In this document: positions 1 through 8,681 of the stretch, piece by piece
How the letters are laid out: the number at the start of each line of letters is the position of its first letter
Numbering within the stretch: position 1 is the first letter of the stretch
NCBI GenBank assembly: GCA_036782715.1
Contig: DAIPYN010000025.1
Coordinates: 1 to 22,611 of the forward strand
DNA length: 22,611 nt
Origin: UBA3478 sp036782715
GTDB lineage: Bacteria; Bacteroidota; Bacteroidia; Flavobacteriales; Flavobacteriaceae
Direction: 5' to 3'
Translations under genes and position numbers: made by a program
The notes under the pieces: model-generated
The model's input: the letters and a program-made list of their open reading frames with translations, nothing else
The model's database searches: none
What the model was told of the DNA's origin: nothing

Positions 1-41
1 TTTTAAAAAGAGGTCTATCAAATGACAAAAAAAAAAAAAGC

Positions 42-65
42 AAAAAAAAACCCGCCAATGGCGGG
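42..65 (-). terminator. Rho-independent terminator of the outer-membrane protein gene
   Basis: A perfect 6-bp stem, CCCGCC / GGCGGG, with a 3-nt loop lies at 51-65. Read on the minus strand it is followed by nine T (the A-run at 42-50). It sits about 25 bases after the stop codon of the beta-barrel gene. The plus strand also has a short TTTT after the stem, so weak termination in the other direction is possible. Confidence 0.9.
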
Positions 66-89
66 TTTTGATTTATCGTACCGATTTGG

Positions 90-653
90 TTATCTGATTA
101 CGATACCAAATGCGTGTTGAAAGTGAGAAACTCCGTAAGAAGCAGGAGTGTGTTTGAATGTACTGTCATAGGTAAGACCTAAGTGATCAGTAATCCAAAC
201 ATTTAAACCAGCTCCAAGGTTTACGGTTCCTGAAGAGAAATCTCCCATCCAGTATTTACCAGCACCCGCTAGTACGTAAGGATCAAACTTAGTGTCGCTT
301 AAGAAGTTGTAACGAACTGATGCGTCAGCTCCAATATAACTTTCCTTAACAGACTGTGTTCCCAATTTAGAAATTGAACTAGCACTACCTCTAAGAGCAA
401 CAGAGAATCCATTTTCTAGGTAGTAAGTCCCCTGAATGTAAGTTACCGATGGCGCAACATTCCAGTTATCTGCTGCTTTGAAGAAGTCTTGAAATAAGGC
501 TCCAGCATAGTCGTTTGTTGCATTCGTTGGGAAGGCATCAACTCCAGTAAAACCAGTGCTAAAAGAAAAGCGGTTGTCAGCATCTTGAGCTTGTACGCCA
601 AAGGATAGCGCAAGAATCGCTACAAGGGTCATTAATGATTTGATTGTTTTCAT
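90..653 (-). CDS. Small outer-membrane beta-barrel protein
   Basis: A 187-residue protein with a Sec signal peptide at residues 1-23 (hydrophobic core, cleavage after VQAQ). The rest is rich in alternating aromatic/polar strands (VTYIQGTYYL, ASVRYNF, YVLAGAGKYW) and ends in an aromatic-basic strand FGIVIR, as in small 8-strand OMP_b-brl/OmpW-like porins. The GAGLNVW and HLGLTYD segments match the usual late strands of this fold. No catalytic motif is seen, so the role is probably structural or permeability-related. It is transcribed alone: its own terminator follows, and a 65-base intergenic region with a palindrome precedes it. A weak promoter candidate on the minus strand is TTG (706-708), 21 bases, then TAATTTTA (677-684), one mismatch from the Bacteroidota TAnnTTTG box. 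Family assignment is fairly secure; function is unknown. Confidence 0.85.
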   Translation of the reverse strand: MKTIKSLMTLVAILALSFGVQAQDADNRFSFSTGFTGVDAFPTNATNDYAGALFQDFFKAADNWNVAPSVTYIQGTYYLENGFSVALRGSASSISKLGTQSVKESYIGADASVRYNFLSDTKFDPYVLAGAGKYWMGDFSSGTVNLGAGLNVWITDHLGLTYDSTFKHTPASYGVSHFQHAFGIVIR

Positions 654-693
654 ATGATTTGAGTATAGTTATGCAATAAAATTAAGCTAAATA

Positions 694-709
694 ATTGAAA
701 TGTTTCAAT
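694..709. repeat. 16-bp perfect palindrome between cutC and the outer-membrane protein gene
   Basis: ATTGAAA TG TTTCAAT is a perfect inverted repeat with 7-bp arms and a 2-base centre. It lies 10 bases after the cutC stop codon and 41 bases before the start codon of the downstream beta-barrel gene. The centre is too tight for a good RNA hairpin and no T-run follows, so an operator for a dimeric regulator is more likely than a terminator. The regulator is unknown. Confidence 0.4.
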
Positions 710-718
710 ATAAGTGAG

Positions 719-1429
719 TTAGCCTCCCTTGCAAATGATTGAAACCTCTTTGCTGTCACATAAAATATAACCGTTTTCAACGAGATATTTTGGGGCATTC
801 ATAGGAAGTTTGATTTCACCCTTGTCGATGATTTTGGTAGCAGACAAGTGAATTTCTCCGAATCCCTCGGTTTGAAATGTCTTGTAATTGGATGAATTTA
901 TTCCTCCGCCTGGTAAAATGGTGGGGTTGTAGTTTCTGTTCCAGGAGGTTAAAGTCTCTAGTGCATCGATGGCTTTGGTGCATCCGCCCGATGTGAGAAT
1001 TCTTTGTATCCCGAGATCATCTAGCTGGCCAAGAGCCTCCTCTTTATTTGGGATCCAGTCAAAGGCTCTGTGGAAGGTAAAAGGTAAACCCGCGCCAGCA
1101 TTTATTAATCGACTGGTATTTTTAATGTCTAGGGTATGATCGCTATTTAATACCCCAGAGACAATTCCGTTGACCCCCAAAGATTTGGCCATTTCAATAT
1201 CTGCGACCATCAGATCGATTTCACTGTCAGAATAGGTAAAATCTCCTCCTCTCGGACGTATCAAGACATGAATACTAATAGACAGTTTTTGCACTACTTT
1301 TTCGATTAGGCCCCGGGAGGGAGTAATACCTCCGAGAGCTAAAGCCGAGCAAAGTTCAATGCGATGGGCTCCTGATTTTTCGGCGATAAGGGCAGAATCG
1401 ATAGAATCGACACAGATTTCAACGATCAT
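719..1429 (-). CDS. cutC: CutC family protein (TIM barrel)
   Basis: A 236-residue cytoplasmic protein without a signal peptide, close to the usual CutC length of about 240-250. Family hallmarks are clear: EICVDS at the N-terminus, GAHRIELCSAL then GGITPSRG (residues about 20-40), HVLIRPRGGDF, GIVSGVL, FHRAFD and ILTSGG, then a GGGIN turn typical of a TIM barrel. CutC was named for copper homeostasis in E. coli, but a direct copper role is disputed, so only the family is claimed. It is divergent from the glycosylasparaginase gene across 54 bases. A candidate minus-strand promoter is TTG, 19 bases, TACATTG. Coexistence with glycosylasparaginase fits a sugar-amide context, but this is inference. 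Confidence 0.9.
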   Translation of the reverse strand: MIVEICVDSIDSALIAEKSGAHRIELCSALALGGITPSRGLIEKVVQKLSISIHVLIRPRGGDFTYSDSEIDLMVADIEMAKSLGVNGIVSGVLNSDHTLDIKNTSRLINAGAGLPFTFHRAFDWIPNKEEALGQLDDLGIQRILTSGGCTKAIDALETLTSWNRNYNPTILPGGGINSSNYKTFQTEGFGEIHLSATKIIDKGEIKLPMNAPKYLVENGYILCDSKEVSIICKGG

Positions 1430-1483
1430 TAGATAGCTATTATTAGCCTCAATGTAGTAACTTTTAGATCTAAATCAATAAAT

Positions 1484-2446
1484 ATGAAACGCAGAACCTT
1501 CTTTTCGCTATCTGCCATGGGCTCGGCAAGTCTTTTGGTTGCTAAATCAAAGATGAATACGGTAAGACAGTATCAGGGCAGTGGCATTAAGGTAATTGCT
1601 ACCTGGAATGTGCCTAACGCGGTAGACGCAGCGCTTGAACAGTTAAATCAATCGGCTAGCGCCTTAGATGCTATTGAGGCGGGATGTAGGGTTGAAGAAT
1701 CAGATCTTTCAAATAGCTCTGTCGGTAAAGGAGGGCTCCCAGATCGAGAAGGAAGAGTTACCCTTGATGCCTGTATCATGGATGCTCAAGGTAACGCTGG
1801 TTCTGTAGTGTTTCTAGAAGAGATTGAGCACCCGATTTCGGTAGCCCGAAAGGTAATGGAAAACTCACCTCATGTTATTCTGGCAGGTGAAGGTGCGCAA
1901 CAATTTGCCCTTGAACAAGGTTTTGAAAAGACCAATTTACTGACAGAATCTTCTAAGGCGGCCTGGAAAAAGTGGTTAGAAACCGCCCAGTATAAGCCGA
2001 TTATTAATATCGAAAATCACGACACCATTGGTATGTTGGCGATTGATAATGGGGGTAATATTTCAGGTGGATGTACCACCAGCGGCCTAGCTTACAAGAT
2101 GCGCGGTCGTGTCGGCGATTCACCAATTATTGGTTCTGGGCTATTTATTGATAACGAAGTAGGTGGAGCCACAGCTACAGGAATGGGAGAGGAGATCTTG
2201 AAAAGTGTCGGAAGCTTTTTAATCGTCGAACTCATGCGTCAGGGCATGCATCCTCAAGAGGCTTGTGAAGAAGCGGTTCGTCGAATCGTTAAGAAAGGTG
2301 GCAATCGTGTGAAGGATTTTCAAGCTGGATTTGTCGCCCTTCGAAAAGATGGTGAAACCGGAGGATTCGCGATTCATCCCGGATTTAATTACACCATCGG
2401 TGACTCGAAAGGAAAAACGCTCTTAACCCCAAGCACGCTACTTTAG
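1484..2446 (+). CDS. Exported N4-(beta-N-acetylglucosaminyl)-L-asparaginase (glycosylasparaginase)
   Basis: A 320-residue Ntn-hydrolase precursor. It cleaves the amide bond between GlcNAc and asparagine in deglycosylated glycopeptides, giving aspartate and 1-amino-GlcNAc. Residues 1-21 are a Tat-type signal (KRRTFFSLSA followed by a hydrophobic stretch), so it acts in the periplasm. Autoproteolysis is expected before Thr181 in the HDTIGM motif, making Thr181 the N-terminal nucleophile of the beta subunit. The downstream GCTTSGLAYKMRGRVGDSP block and GGATATGMGE turn match the Flavobacterium/Elizabethkingia and human lysosomal enzymes, as does the Trp in the N-terminal ATWN segment. The gene is divergent from cutC and overlaps the next gene tail to tail by 9 bases. 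In this GlcNAc-oriented neighbourhood it suggests N-glycoprotein remnants as a substrate. Confidence 0.93.
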   Translation: MKRRTFFSLSAMGSASLLVAKSKMNTVRQYQGSGIKVIATWNVPNAVDAALEQLNQSASALDAIEAGCRVEESDLSNSSVGKGGLPDREGRVTLDACIMDAQGNAGSVVFLEEIEHPISVARKVMENSPHVILAGEGAQQFALEQGFEKTNLLTESSKAAWKKWLETAQYKPIINIENHDTIGMLAIDNGGNISGGCTTSGLAYKMRGRVGDSPIIGSGLFIDNEVGGATATGMGEEILKSVGSFLIVELMRQGMHPQEACEEAVRRIVKKGGNRVKDFQAGFVALRKDGETGGFAIHPGFNYTIGDSKGKTLLTPSTLL

Positions 2447-3673
2447 ACGTCTTAGTTGACGTTCTATTTTGGCGATAACCTTTTCGATTTCTGAATCGGG
2501 CTCAATAATGGTATAGTTTTCCCAGAAAAGTGGATCATAGAAACCGTCAAGAGATTCAATGAGCACTTTGTTGGGTCTAAGTCTGGCCTTCTCTTCAATG
2601 AGGTCTTTATTGCGATCTTCTAACCAATCGGTAATGGCCATTTCGGCCTCTATCTGATAAGTTCTTCTAAACAGACGTGATTTCCAGTTAACCCGAAACT
2701 CTAAGTCAATTTTTCCATATTGGAGAAGCCAATGATCTCCCCTTGGAGCGTAATCGATTTGATAACGCATCTGTGTTGGCCAAATATCCATTCCTTCAGG
2801 TTTCTTCTTAACGAAGATCCTAGAGGCTCTCTCCCTGTTTGAGACGTCTAGATCTAGATCTGCTCGAACTAAATCATATGAGAATTTATTAATGAATAAT
2901 ATACCAGAGAAGTTCGGGCTTTTAGAACTACTCTTTGGTTCGAACGCTATTTGAAGCACCTCTTGCTCATTATAATCAAGGGTTCCTAAATAGGTGTATT
3001 TATAAAATTCTAGGTTGTTCTCGTCAAATACAATTTCTGGGTATTTGGCTAAATCGGTGTAGAGAATATTAAAGGGGCCACCCTGCAATTTCACGGCCAC
3101 TGAATCGATAGATCGATAATTATTTGCTTTTCGGAGCTGATTCAAAAATACTAGGTCATTGAGATCACTCGTATTTGGTCGTTTTACAAGACTTATCACC
3201 GCTTCAGCTAAGGATAAATTCTTTCCTCGTTTTTGAATGCGTTCTCGAAAGAAGCCTAGTGCCTGAATAGAGCTTTTGTCCTCGTATTCTTTACGTCTAT
3301 TGAGCATTCTTTCAATGAGTTGTTGTGGATCGCGATAACCTTCTACGTTAATCTCTTTTAAGCGTATTTCTCTGGGTTCTAAATAATAGATGAGGTCATT
3401 TAAAGCGTCGTTCTGATTATAGTTATAGATCGTCTGGTTGAACCCTATTCCTCCAATTCGAAGTTGAAAGTTGTCGCCTTGAGTGCTAACAGGAATAGTG
3501 AAGTTTCCTTCTGAATTGGTTATAATTCTTACTACAGATTTTCCTTCAAGCTCTATTAGCGCTCCTTCGATAGGCTCTTTGGTATAAGCGTGAAGTACTT
3601 GACCATTGATGCGTTTTTGTGCAAACGAAAATGTGGTAAGTAACAGTAAACACCAGAAGAAAATCGGTCTCAT
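2438..3673 (-). CDS. Secreted protein with N-terminal carboxypeptidase-regulatory-like domain
   Basis: A 411-residue protein with a Sec signal at residues 1-18 (ending TFSFAQ). Residues about 20-105 form a CarboxypepD_reg-like beta-sandwich: INGQVLHAYTKEPIEGA, then TNSEGNFTIPV and IGGIGFN. The remaining 300 residues contain the ERMLNRRKEY and GFFRERI segments seen in many uncharacterised Bacteroidota secreted proteins of this architecture, and a beta-rich C-terminal half. There is no TonB plug or barrel, so it is not a truncated SusC. The C-terminus is charged (IAKIERQLRRLK). Function is unknown; a periplasmic or outer-membrane-associated role is likely. It overlaps the glycosylasparaginase gene by 9 bases and lies downstream of the susCD terminator, so it is probably transcribed separately. 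Confidence 0.75.
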   Translation of the reverse strand: MRPIFFWCLLLLTTFSFAQKRINGQVLHAYTKEPIEGALIELEGKSVVRIITNSEGNFTIPVSTQGDNFQLRIGGIGFNQTIYNYNQNDALNDLIYYLEPREIRLKEINVEGYRDPQQLIERMLNRRKEYEDKSSIQALGFFRERIQKRGKNLSLAEAVISLVKRPNTSDLNDLVFLNQLRKANNYRSIDSVAVKLQGGPFNILYTDLAKYPEIVFDENNLEFYKYTYLGTLDYNEQEVLQIAFEPKSSSKSPNFSGILFINKFSYDLVRADLDLDVSNRERASRIFVKKKPEGMDIWPTQMRYQIDYAPRGDHWLLQYGKIDLEFRVNWKSRLFRRTYQIEAEMAITDWLEDRNKDLIEEKARLRPNKVLIESLDGFYDPLFWENYTIIEPDSEIEKVIAKIERQLRRLK

Positions 3674-3693
3674 AGTCTTTTTATTGTAAAAAT

Positions 3694-3722
3694 AAAAAAA
3701 GGCACTCTAATTAAAGAGTGCC
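3694..3722 (-). terminator. Rho-independent terminator of the susC-susD operon
   Basis: GGCACTCT (3701-3708) and AGAGTGCC (3715-3722) form a perfect 8-bp stem around a 6-base loop. On the minus strand it is followed by seven T (A-run at 3694-3700). It lies 31 bases after the susD stop codon and just upstream of the next minus-strand gene, separating the two transcription units. Confidence 0.92.
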
Positions 3723-3753
3723 TCTTTGTTAGGATGCTAAAACTTTACTCAAA

Positions 3754-5439
3754 CTAGTATCCTGGGTTTTGCGTTAGTGCTCCAGCACTTAAGTCGATTG
3801 CTTGAAGTGGAATCGGTAGAAGCGTGTGCTTGTCTTGAACCGTATTTTTCTTCTCAGCAATATTAGTGATGGTACGTGCCTCATTATCGAAGTATTCGTT
3901 CATTGTAGCAACTTGTGTTCCCCAACGACGAAGGTCGAATAAACGTTGACCTTCCATTCCTAATTCAAGTCGACGCTCGAATCGAACAGCCTTTCTAGCA
4001 TAGTCTGCAGATGCAAATGATGCATAAGGCTCTACTGAATAGTTAGCAGCTGGGTTTCCATCCTCGTCAAGAACCACGTCTGAGTTCTTAGCTCTTAAAC
4101 GAATCTGATTCACATAGTCTAGTGCCTTGTCTAATTGACCTGTTTCAACGGCGGCTTCTGCTGCCATTAAGATCACATCAGCATAGCGAATGATGTGGTA
4201 GTTCAGCCCTGAAAGCTGCTCTCCCCATCCACCAGTTGCTTGGGTAATAGAGGCCTCGTCTTGGTGATATACATTTTTCTTAGGTAGGTAAGGACCAGAA
4301 ATATCACTGAAGTTAGCACGTATCCAATCTTTACCGATGTGTACACCGTAGTTGTTATAATCAATACCTCTACGACCAACGGTATAATCAATACGAGGGT
4401 CAAGAGTACCAGCGTGTGGAGTGAATGCTTCATCAGAAGTAACTCCATAATCATTCGCGATATCTTGATCGTTGTACGTGTCTAGCAAAGGCAATCCGTT
4501 AGCGTCTACCTGGAAAGCATTCGCTAAATCCTGGGTTGGCTGATAGAATCCACAACAAGATCCGAACGGCCCTGGGTTAGGGAAGTTTAGTGACCCTGTA
4601 GGGTTTGCATTAAATGATTGACCACTATCAGTAGTGAACTGAATGGCAAATACAGACTCCGAACCGTTTTCACCTTTTGCTTTGAAGTTATCTACGTAAT
4701 TAGGTAGTAGGGCATAAGCACCACTATTAATTACCGCTTCAAATTCAGAAAGTGCAGCTGCATACTTTGACTGATAAATCAGTGTTTTCCCTAGATATGC
4801 AGTTGCAGTCCATTTCGTTGGTCTTCCTGGCTCAGCTTGACTAGCGGGTAGGTTAGTCTTAGCATAGGTAAAATCGGCCTCGATCTTGTCCCAAATAGCA
4901 CCTGGATTAGGCTGGTTGAACTCGGTCATTGCATAGTTCTCCTCAGAAATGTAAGGCACATTACCCCACATTCTTTGTAGCTGGAAGTTAAAGTGTCCAC
5001 GAAGGAAACGCGCCTCAGCAAGTTGTGCTGAGAAATCACCACCCTCTATAGAGTTGATAAGGGCGATTACAGCATTGGCACGGTTTGCTCCAGCAAATAG
5101 AACTCCCCAACGAGCAGCCCAGTATCCGTTTCCGGGATCCCAGTTGTACAATTCGATTTCTTTAAGGTCACCTTGGTCATCATCTGTACTCCCTTTGTGA
5201 GCATCGTCAGATAATACGTCAGCAACCCAGTCGTCTGCAGCACGACCCCATCCGTTTCCATAACCTCCGTTACGTACAGCGTTTAGTGCCGAGTAAGCAC
5301 CGGTTAGCATAAGATCTACACCGGTTGCATTCTTTAGAGCGTCATCACTTAGTGCACCGACTGCAGGAGACTCGGTAAAGTCTTTACTACATGCGATGAC
5401 AAGTAGAAGCGCAAATAAAAAGCTAATTCTTGTTTTCAT
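3754..5439 (-). CDS. susD: SusD/RagB-family surface glycan-binding lipoprotein
   Basis: A 561-residue outer-membrane lipoprotein. The signal peptide ends in a lipobox (LVIAC, Cys17). The N-terminal two thirds form the TPR-containing SusD-like region (RGHFNFQLQRMWGNVPY and KWTATAYLGKTLIYQ). The C-terminal RagB/SusD domain carries the usual NYHIIRYADVILMAAEA, YVNQIRLRA, and RRLELGMEGQRLFDLRRWG blocks and ends with LLPIP...LTQNPGY. It binds oligosaccharide at the cell surface and acts as a lid on SusC. It starts 11 bases after susC and is followed by a strong terminator, so susC-susD form a bicistronic operon. The neighbouring GH20, NagB fusion and glycosylasparaginase point to a GlcNAc-containing ligand. 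This is inferred from context; the sequence alone does not give the specificity. Confidence 0.95.
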   Translation of the reverse strand: MKTRISFLFALLLVIACSKDFTESPAVGALSDDALKNATGVDLMLTGAYSALNAVRNGGYGNGWGRAADDWVADVLSDDAHKGSTDDDQGDLKEIELYNWDPGNGYWAARWGVLFAGANRANAVIALINSIEGGDFSAQLAEARFLRGHFNFQLQRMWGNVPYISEENYAMTEFNQPNPGAIWDKIEADFTYAKTNLPASQAEPGRPTKWTATAYLGKTLIYQSKYAAALSEFEAVINSGAYALLPNYVDNFKAKGENGSESVFAIQFTTDSGQSFNANPTGSLNFPNPGPFGSCCGFYQPTQDLANAFQVDANGLPLLDTYNDQDIANDYGVTSDEAFTPHAGTLDPRIDYTVGRRGIDYNNYGVHIGKDWIRANFSDISGPYLPKKNVYHQDEASITQATGGWGEQLSGLNYHIIRYADVILMAAEAAVETGQLDKALDYVNQIRLRAKNSDVVLDEDGNPAANYSVEPYASFASADYARKAVRFERRLELGMEGQRLFDLRRWGTQVATMNEYFDNEARTITNIAEKKNTVQDKHTLLPIPLQAIDLSAGALTQNPGY

Positions 5440-5450
5440 TTTAATCTTTT

Positions 5451-8400
5451 TTAGAATTTAATATTTGTACCTAAAGTGATGGTCTTAGCAAATGGATAAA
5501 CTCTACTGTCAATACCCAAACTTAGGTTGTCGTAAGCCACAACCTCAGGATCAAATCCTGTATAGTCTGTTAGGGTAAACAGGTTAGTTCCCTGTACATA
5601 CAACCTTACACTGTCTGCACCAATGGCTTGAAGAGCACTGTCAGGAAGTGTATATCCAATCTGAAGGTTTTTCAGTCTTAGGAATGAAGCATCCTCTACA
5701 AAGTAGCTGTTCGCCGATGATTCATTAAGCGGATACGAGCTAGATAAAGCAGGTATCATAGTATCTGTGTTGCTTGATGTCCAAGCATCTAATACTCTCG
5801 CACTTCTGTTACCTAAGAAGAAGTAACCAAAGTCAGTAAATACTTTGTTGTAGTTGTAAGCATCGTTTCCTTGAGATCCGTTGAAGAATGCTGCAATGTC
5901 AAAACCTTTATATCCTAAGTTTAGGTTGATACCATAAGTAAAGTCTGGATGAGGTGAACCGATTTTCTGACGGTCGTCAGCAGTAATTTGTCCATCACCA
6001 TTTAGATCTTCAAAAGTCATACGACCATTGCTATCAAGTCCTGTTTGTTTTAAACCGAAGTAATAAGACATTTCATCACCTACAGCTGTACGAGTTACTG
6101 CTCCGTTACGAAGATCTCCTCTACCTGCAACTGGCGCATCTCCAATCAAACGTACTACGTTATTCTGGTAGTGCGATAGGTTAACGCTTAAGTTATAAGT
6201 AAGACCAGCAGCAGTTTCATCAGCATATCCTAATGAAAAGTCAATACCAGTATTTTCGATATCTCCAAGGTTAACTAGTGGAGCACCCGCATCGATAGCT
6301 GTTGTACTGATTAGACTGTTATCTCTTGTAATAAGGTCTTTAGTCTTGATATTAAAGTATTCAGCAGAAATTGATAGTTTATAGTCTAATAGACCTAGAT
6401 CAACTCCAAAGTTGGTAGTTTCTGAAGTTTCCCAACGAAGATTAGGGTTACCTACTTGTTGTAGAAATGCTCCTTGTGAAATAGCGCTATCGTTGAACGA
6501 GTAGTTTGCTAAACTTTCACTAAGACTTGAAATGTTGATCGTTGGGTTGTTTGCTGGTAAGGTTTGGTTACCTAACTGACCCCAAGAAGCTTTAATCTTC
6601 ATTCTATTGATTAGACCGTCAGCATTGAAGAAATCTTCATTGCTTAAATCCCAACCTACACTAGCTGATGGGAAAATATCACTCTTGTTATCTCCCATGA
6701 AACGTGACGACTCATCACGACGTACAGTTAAAGTAGCATAGTACTTGCTGTCATAAGAGTAGTTCGCGGTTCCGAAAAGAGAATAAAGAGAACTGAATCC
6801 ATCGTAAGCATAAGTTACGTTTGGTGTTCCCGAACCATTACTCAATAAATAGAATGTTGGGTCTTCGAATAGGTACCCTTGACGAGATACTCCGTGACCT
6901 TTACCTGACTCTTTCACCCACTCGATACCAGCGATAGCATTTAATGAGTGTGATCCAAAGTTTTTATTCAGGTTAAGTGTGGTTGTCCAGTTCCAGTTAT
7001 AAGAAGTCTGGTTCTGCTCGGTTAAGGTGTTTGTTGAAATAGGCTCACCGTGCTCAGGATCTAAAGAGGTGAACTGACGAGCATCGAAAGTGTTGAACCC
7101 TCCAGCAAAAGTAGTTTTTGCTGTTAATCCGTCAGCCAGTTCCATTTGAGCATAGATGTCTCCAATAAGATTGAAACGCTTGAAGTAGTCATTTCTTGTA
7201 CGATAAAGCTGTGCAGCAGGGTTACGAGTGTTACTCAAACCTGGTCCAGCTACCCCAGTGTAGTTTCCGTCATTGTCAACTACAGGTAGAAGTGGTGTAA
7301 TACGCATTGCACCTTCAATAGCCTCAGCGTTACCTGGCATAGTGTTCGTGTAAGAAACATTAATGTGTTGCCCTACGGTGAACTTACCTGATTTTGCTTC
7401 GCTGTTAAACTTGATACTTCCTCTTTTGAAGCCGGTATAGTCTAATACCCCTTCTCTGTCTAAGAAGTTTAATCCGAAGTAGTACTTAGATGTCGCATTA
7501 CCATTAGCAATTGAGAATGAAGCGTTGGTTACTTGAGCATCACGGCTAATAGCATCGATCCAATCAGTTCCACCTGGATTTACATTTGCAGTAAACACCC
7601 CTGGCTCAGAGAATGTGATCGGGTCATAAGAAACTACACGACGGTAACCAACAATACTTGATGGCACTACAGGAGAAGCTCCTGAACCGTACTGTGGGTG
7701 TGAAGGTGTAATACCGTCATTGATATAACTCTGCCAAATCATATCGGCGTGCTGCTGAGCATTTAGCATCTCAGGAGCATTTGATAATTGCTGATATCCT
7801 GTGTAAAGGTCAACAGAGATAGCAGGTTTTGACATGTTATAACCTCCTCCTTTAGTAGTGATGATAACAACCCCGTTAGAAGCTCGAGCACCATAGATTG
7901 CGGCAGCTCCATCCTTTAAAACGTTCATCTGTTCGATGTCGTTAGGGTTAATGTTATTAAGTACTAAAGGATCATCGGTTTGTACCCCATCAATAATGTA
8001 AAGAGGGTTGGTACTATTACTTGTACCGAAACCGCGGATAGTAATCTTCGGTGCTTGACCTGGGTTAGCGTTAGTTACAACGTTTACCCCGGTAACACGT
8101 CCTTGTAAGGTTTCAGCCGCGTTAACTACCGGAGTTTTGACAGCCTCAGACATGTCAACACTGGCAACCGATCCGGTAACCCCTCCTCTAGTTTGCGTAC
8201 CGTAACCGATTACGATCACCTCATCTAGGACATTTGAAGAGTCGAGCATCACATTGATCTCGCCCTGGTTGCCCACTAATACTTCTTTGGTGGTGTATCC
8301 GATAAAAGAAATTACCAGAACATCCTCGCTTGAAGCCTCAATACTAAAGTTACCGTCGAAGTCGGTTGATGTACCGATTGCGGTCCCCTTAATTAACACT

Positions 8401-8519
8401 GTAGCTCCTGGTAAAGGACCGTCAGCACTGCTAACAGTTCCCGTAACCGTCTGGGCCAATAGCGCGCTAGTTGAACCCAGAAAAAGAGCTATCAAAAGTA
8501 ATTTGATTTTGTTCATCAT
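5451..8519 (-). CDS. susC: SusC/RagA-family TonB-dependent outer-membrane transporter
   Basis: A 1022-residue protein with a Sec signal at residues 1-23 (ends LLAQ). Residues 24-92 are the CarboxypepD_reg-like domain (VTGTV...PLPGATVLIKG...TDFDGNFSI). The SusC signature DEVIVIGYGTQ is at 99-109. The plug spans about 113-225 (LQGRVTGVNV, IRGFGTSNSTNPLYIIDGV, LKDGAAAIYGARASNGVVIITTKGG), and the rest is a 22-strand barrel ending in GTNIKF. Length is normal for the family. There is no N-terminal STN domain, so ECF-sigma/anti-sigma signalling through this receptor is unlikely. Two ATG codons are adjacent; either could be the start. An 18-base motif shared with the nagB/DUF1080 region lies 52-69 bases upstream. 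It imports oligosaccharide into the periplasm using TonB energy. Confidence 0.96.
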   Translation of the reverse strand: MMNKIKLLLIALFLGSTSALLAQTVTGTVSSADGPLPGATVLIKGTAIGTSTDFDGNFSIEASSEDVLVISFIGYTTKEVLVGNQGEINVMLDSSNVLDEVIVIGYGTQTRGGVTGSVASVDMSEAVKTPVVNAAETLQGRVTGVNVVTNANPGQAPKITIRGFGTSNSTNPLYIIDGVQTDDPLVLNNINPNDIEQMNVLKDGAAAIYGARASNGVVIITTKGGGYNMSKPAISVDLYTGYQQLSNAPEMLNAQQHADMIWQSYINDGITPSHPQYGSGASPVVPSSIVGYRRVVSYDPITFSEPGVFTANVNPGGTDWIDAISRDAQVTNASFSIANGNATSKYYFGLNFLDREGVLDYTGFKRGSIKFNSEAKSGKFTVGQHINVSYTNTMPGNAEAIEGAMRITPLLPVVDNDGNYTGVAGPGLSNTRNPAAQLYRTRNDYFKRFNLIGDIYAQMELADGLTAKTTFAGGFNTFDARQFTSLDPEHGEPISTNTLTEQNQTSYNWNWTTTLNLNKNFGSHSLNAIAGIEWVKESGKGHGVSRQGYLFEDPTFYLLSNGSGTPNVTYAYDGFSSLYSLFGTANYSYDSKYYATLTVRRDESSRFMGDNKSDIFPSASVGWDLSNEDFFNADGLINRMKIKASWGQLGNQTLPANNPTINISSLSESLANYSFNDSAISQGAFLQQVGNPNLRWETSETTNFGVDLGLLDYKLSISAEYFNIKTKDLITRDNSLISTTAIDAGAPLVNLGDIENTGIDFSLGYADETAAGLTYNLSVNLSHYQNNVVRLIGDAPVAGRGDLRNGAVTRTAVGDEMSYYFGLKQTGLDSNGRMTFEDLNGDGQITADDRQKIGSPHPDFTYGINLNLGYKGFDIAAFFNGSQGNDAYNYNKVFTDFGYFFLGNRSARVLDAWTSSNTDTMIPALSSSYPLNESSANSYFVEDASFLRLKNLQIGYTLPDSALQAIGADSVRLYVQGTNLFTLTDYTGFDPEVVAYDNLSLGIDSRVYPFAKTITLGTNIKF

Positions 8520-8570
8520 GGTTAAGAGTTAGTTAATTTGATTTTAAGTATAATAATTTTTCGCGTCTTC

Positions 8571-8588
8571 TGTTAATTTTTTAACAAA
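8571..8588 (-). promoter_or_regulatory. Candidate operator, copy 1 (upstream of susC)
   Basis: On the plus strand this is TGTTAATTTTTTAACAAA. Bases 8571-8586 are a perfect inverted repeat, TGTTAA-TTTT-TTAACA. It lies 52-69 bases upstream of the susC start and 94 bases or more before the divergent lipoprotein start. The same string with two changes occurs at 15281-15298. The symmetric form suggests binding by a dimeric transcription factor. A transcript hairpin is less likely because it contains only A/T pairs at the loop side. The surrounding 160-base region otherwise shows no convincing TAnnTTTG box on either strand. Confidence 0.5.
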
Positions 8589-8681
8589 AAAAATATATCA
8601 ATTTTACAGATTTGATATTTTTCGGATATTGAATTTAATGGTGTTATATTGTCCGAACCGATAATTAAATCAATAGAAGTA

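Noticed and set aside
28..50. A-rich tract as a repeat or mobile-element end
   Set aside because: It is the T-run of the adjacent minus-strand terminator; no flanking inverted repeats or target duplication are seen.
8254..8532. 92-codon plus-strand frame opposite the 5' part of susC
   Set aside because: It lies inside the antisense of the SusC signal peptide and regulatory domain, and its protein has no recognisable features.
8520..8681. Clear sigma-A promoters for susC and the divergent lipoprotein
   Set aside because: TATATTTT- and TATATTG-like strings occur, but none has a full TAnnTTTG box with a suitably spaced TTG, so I do not assign them.
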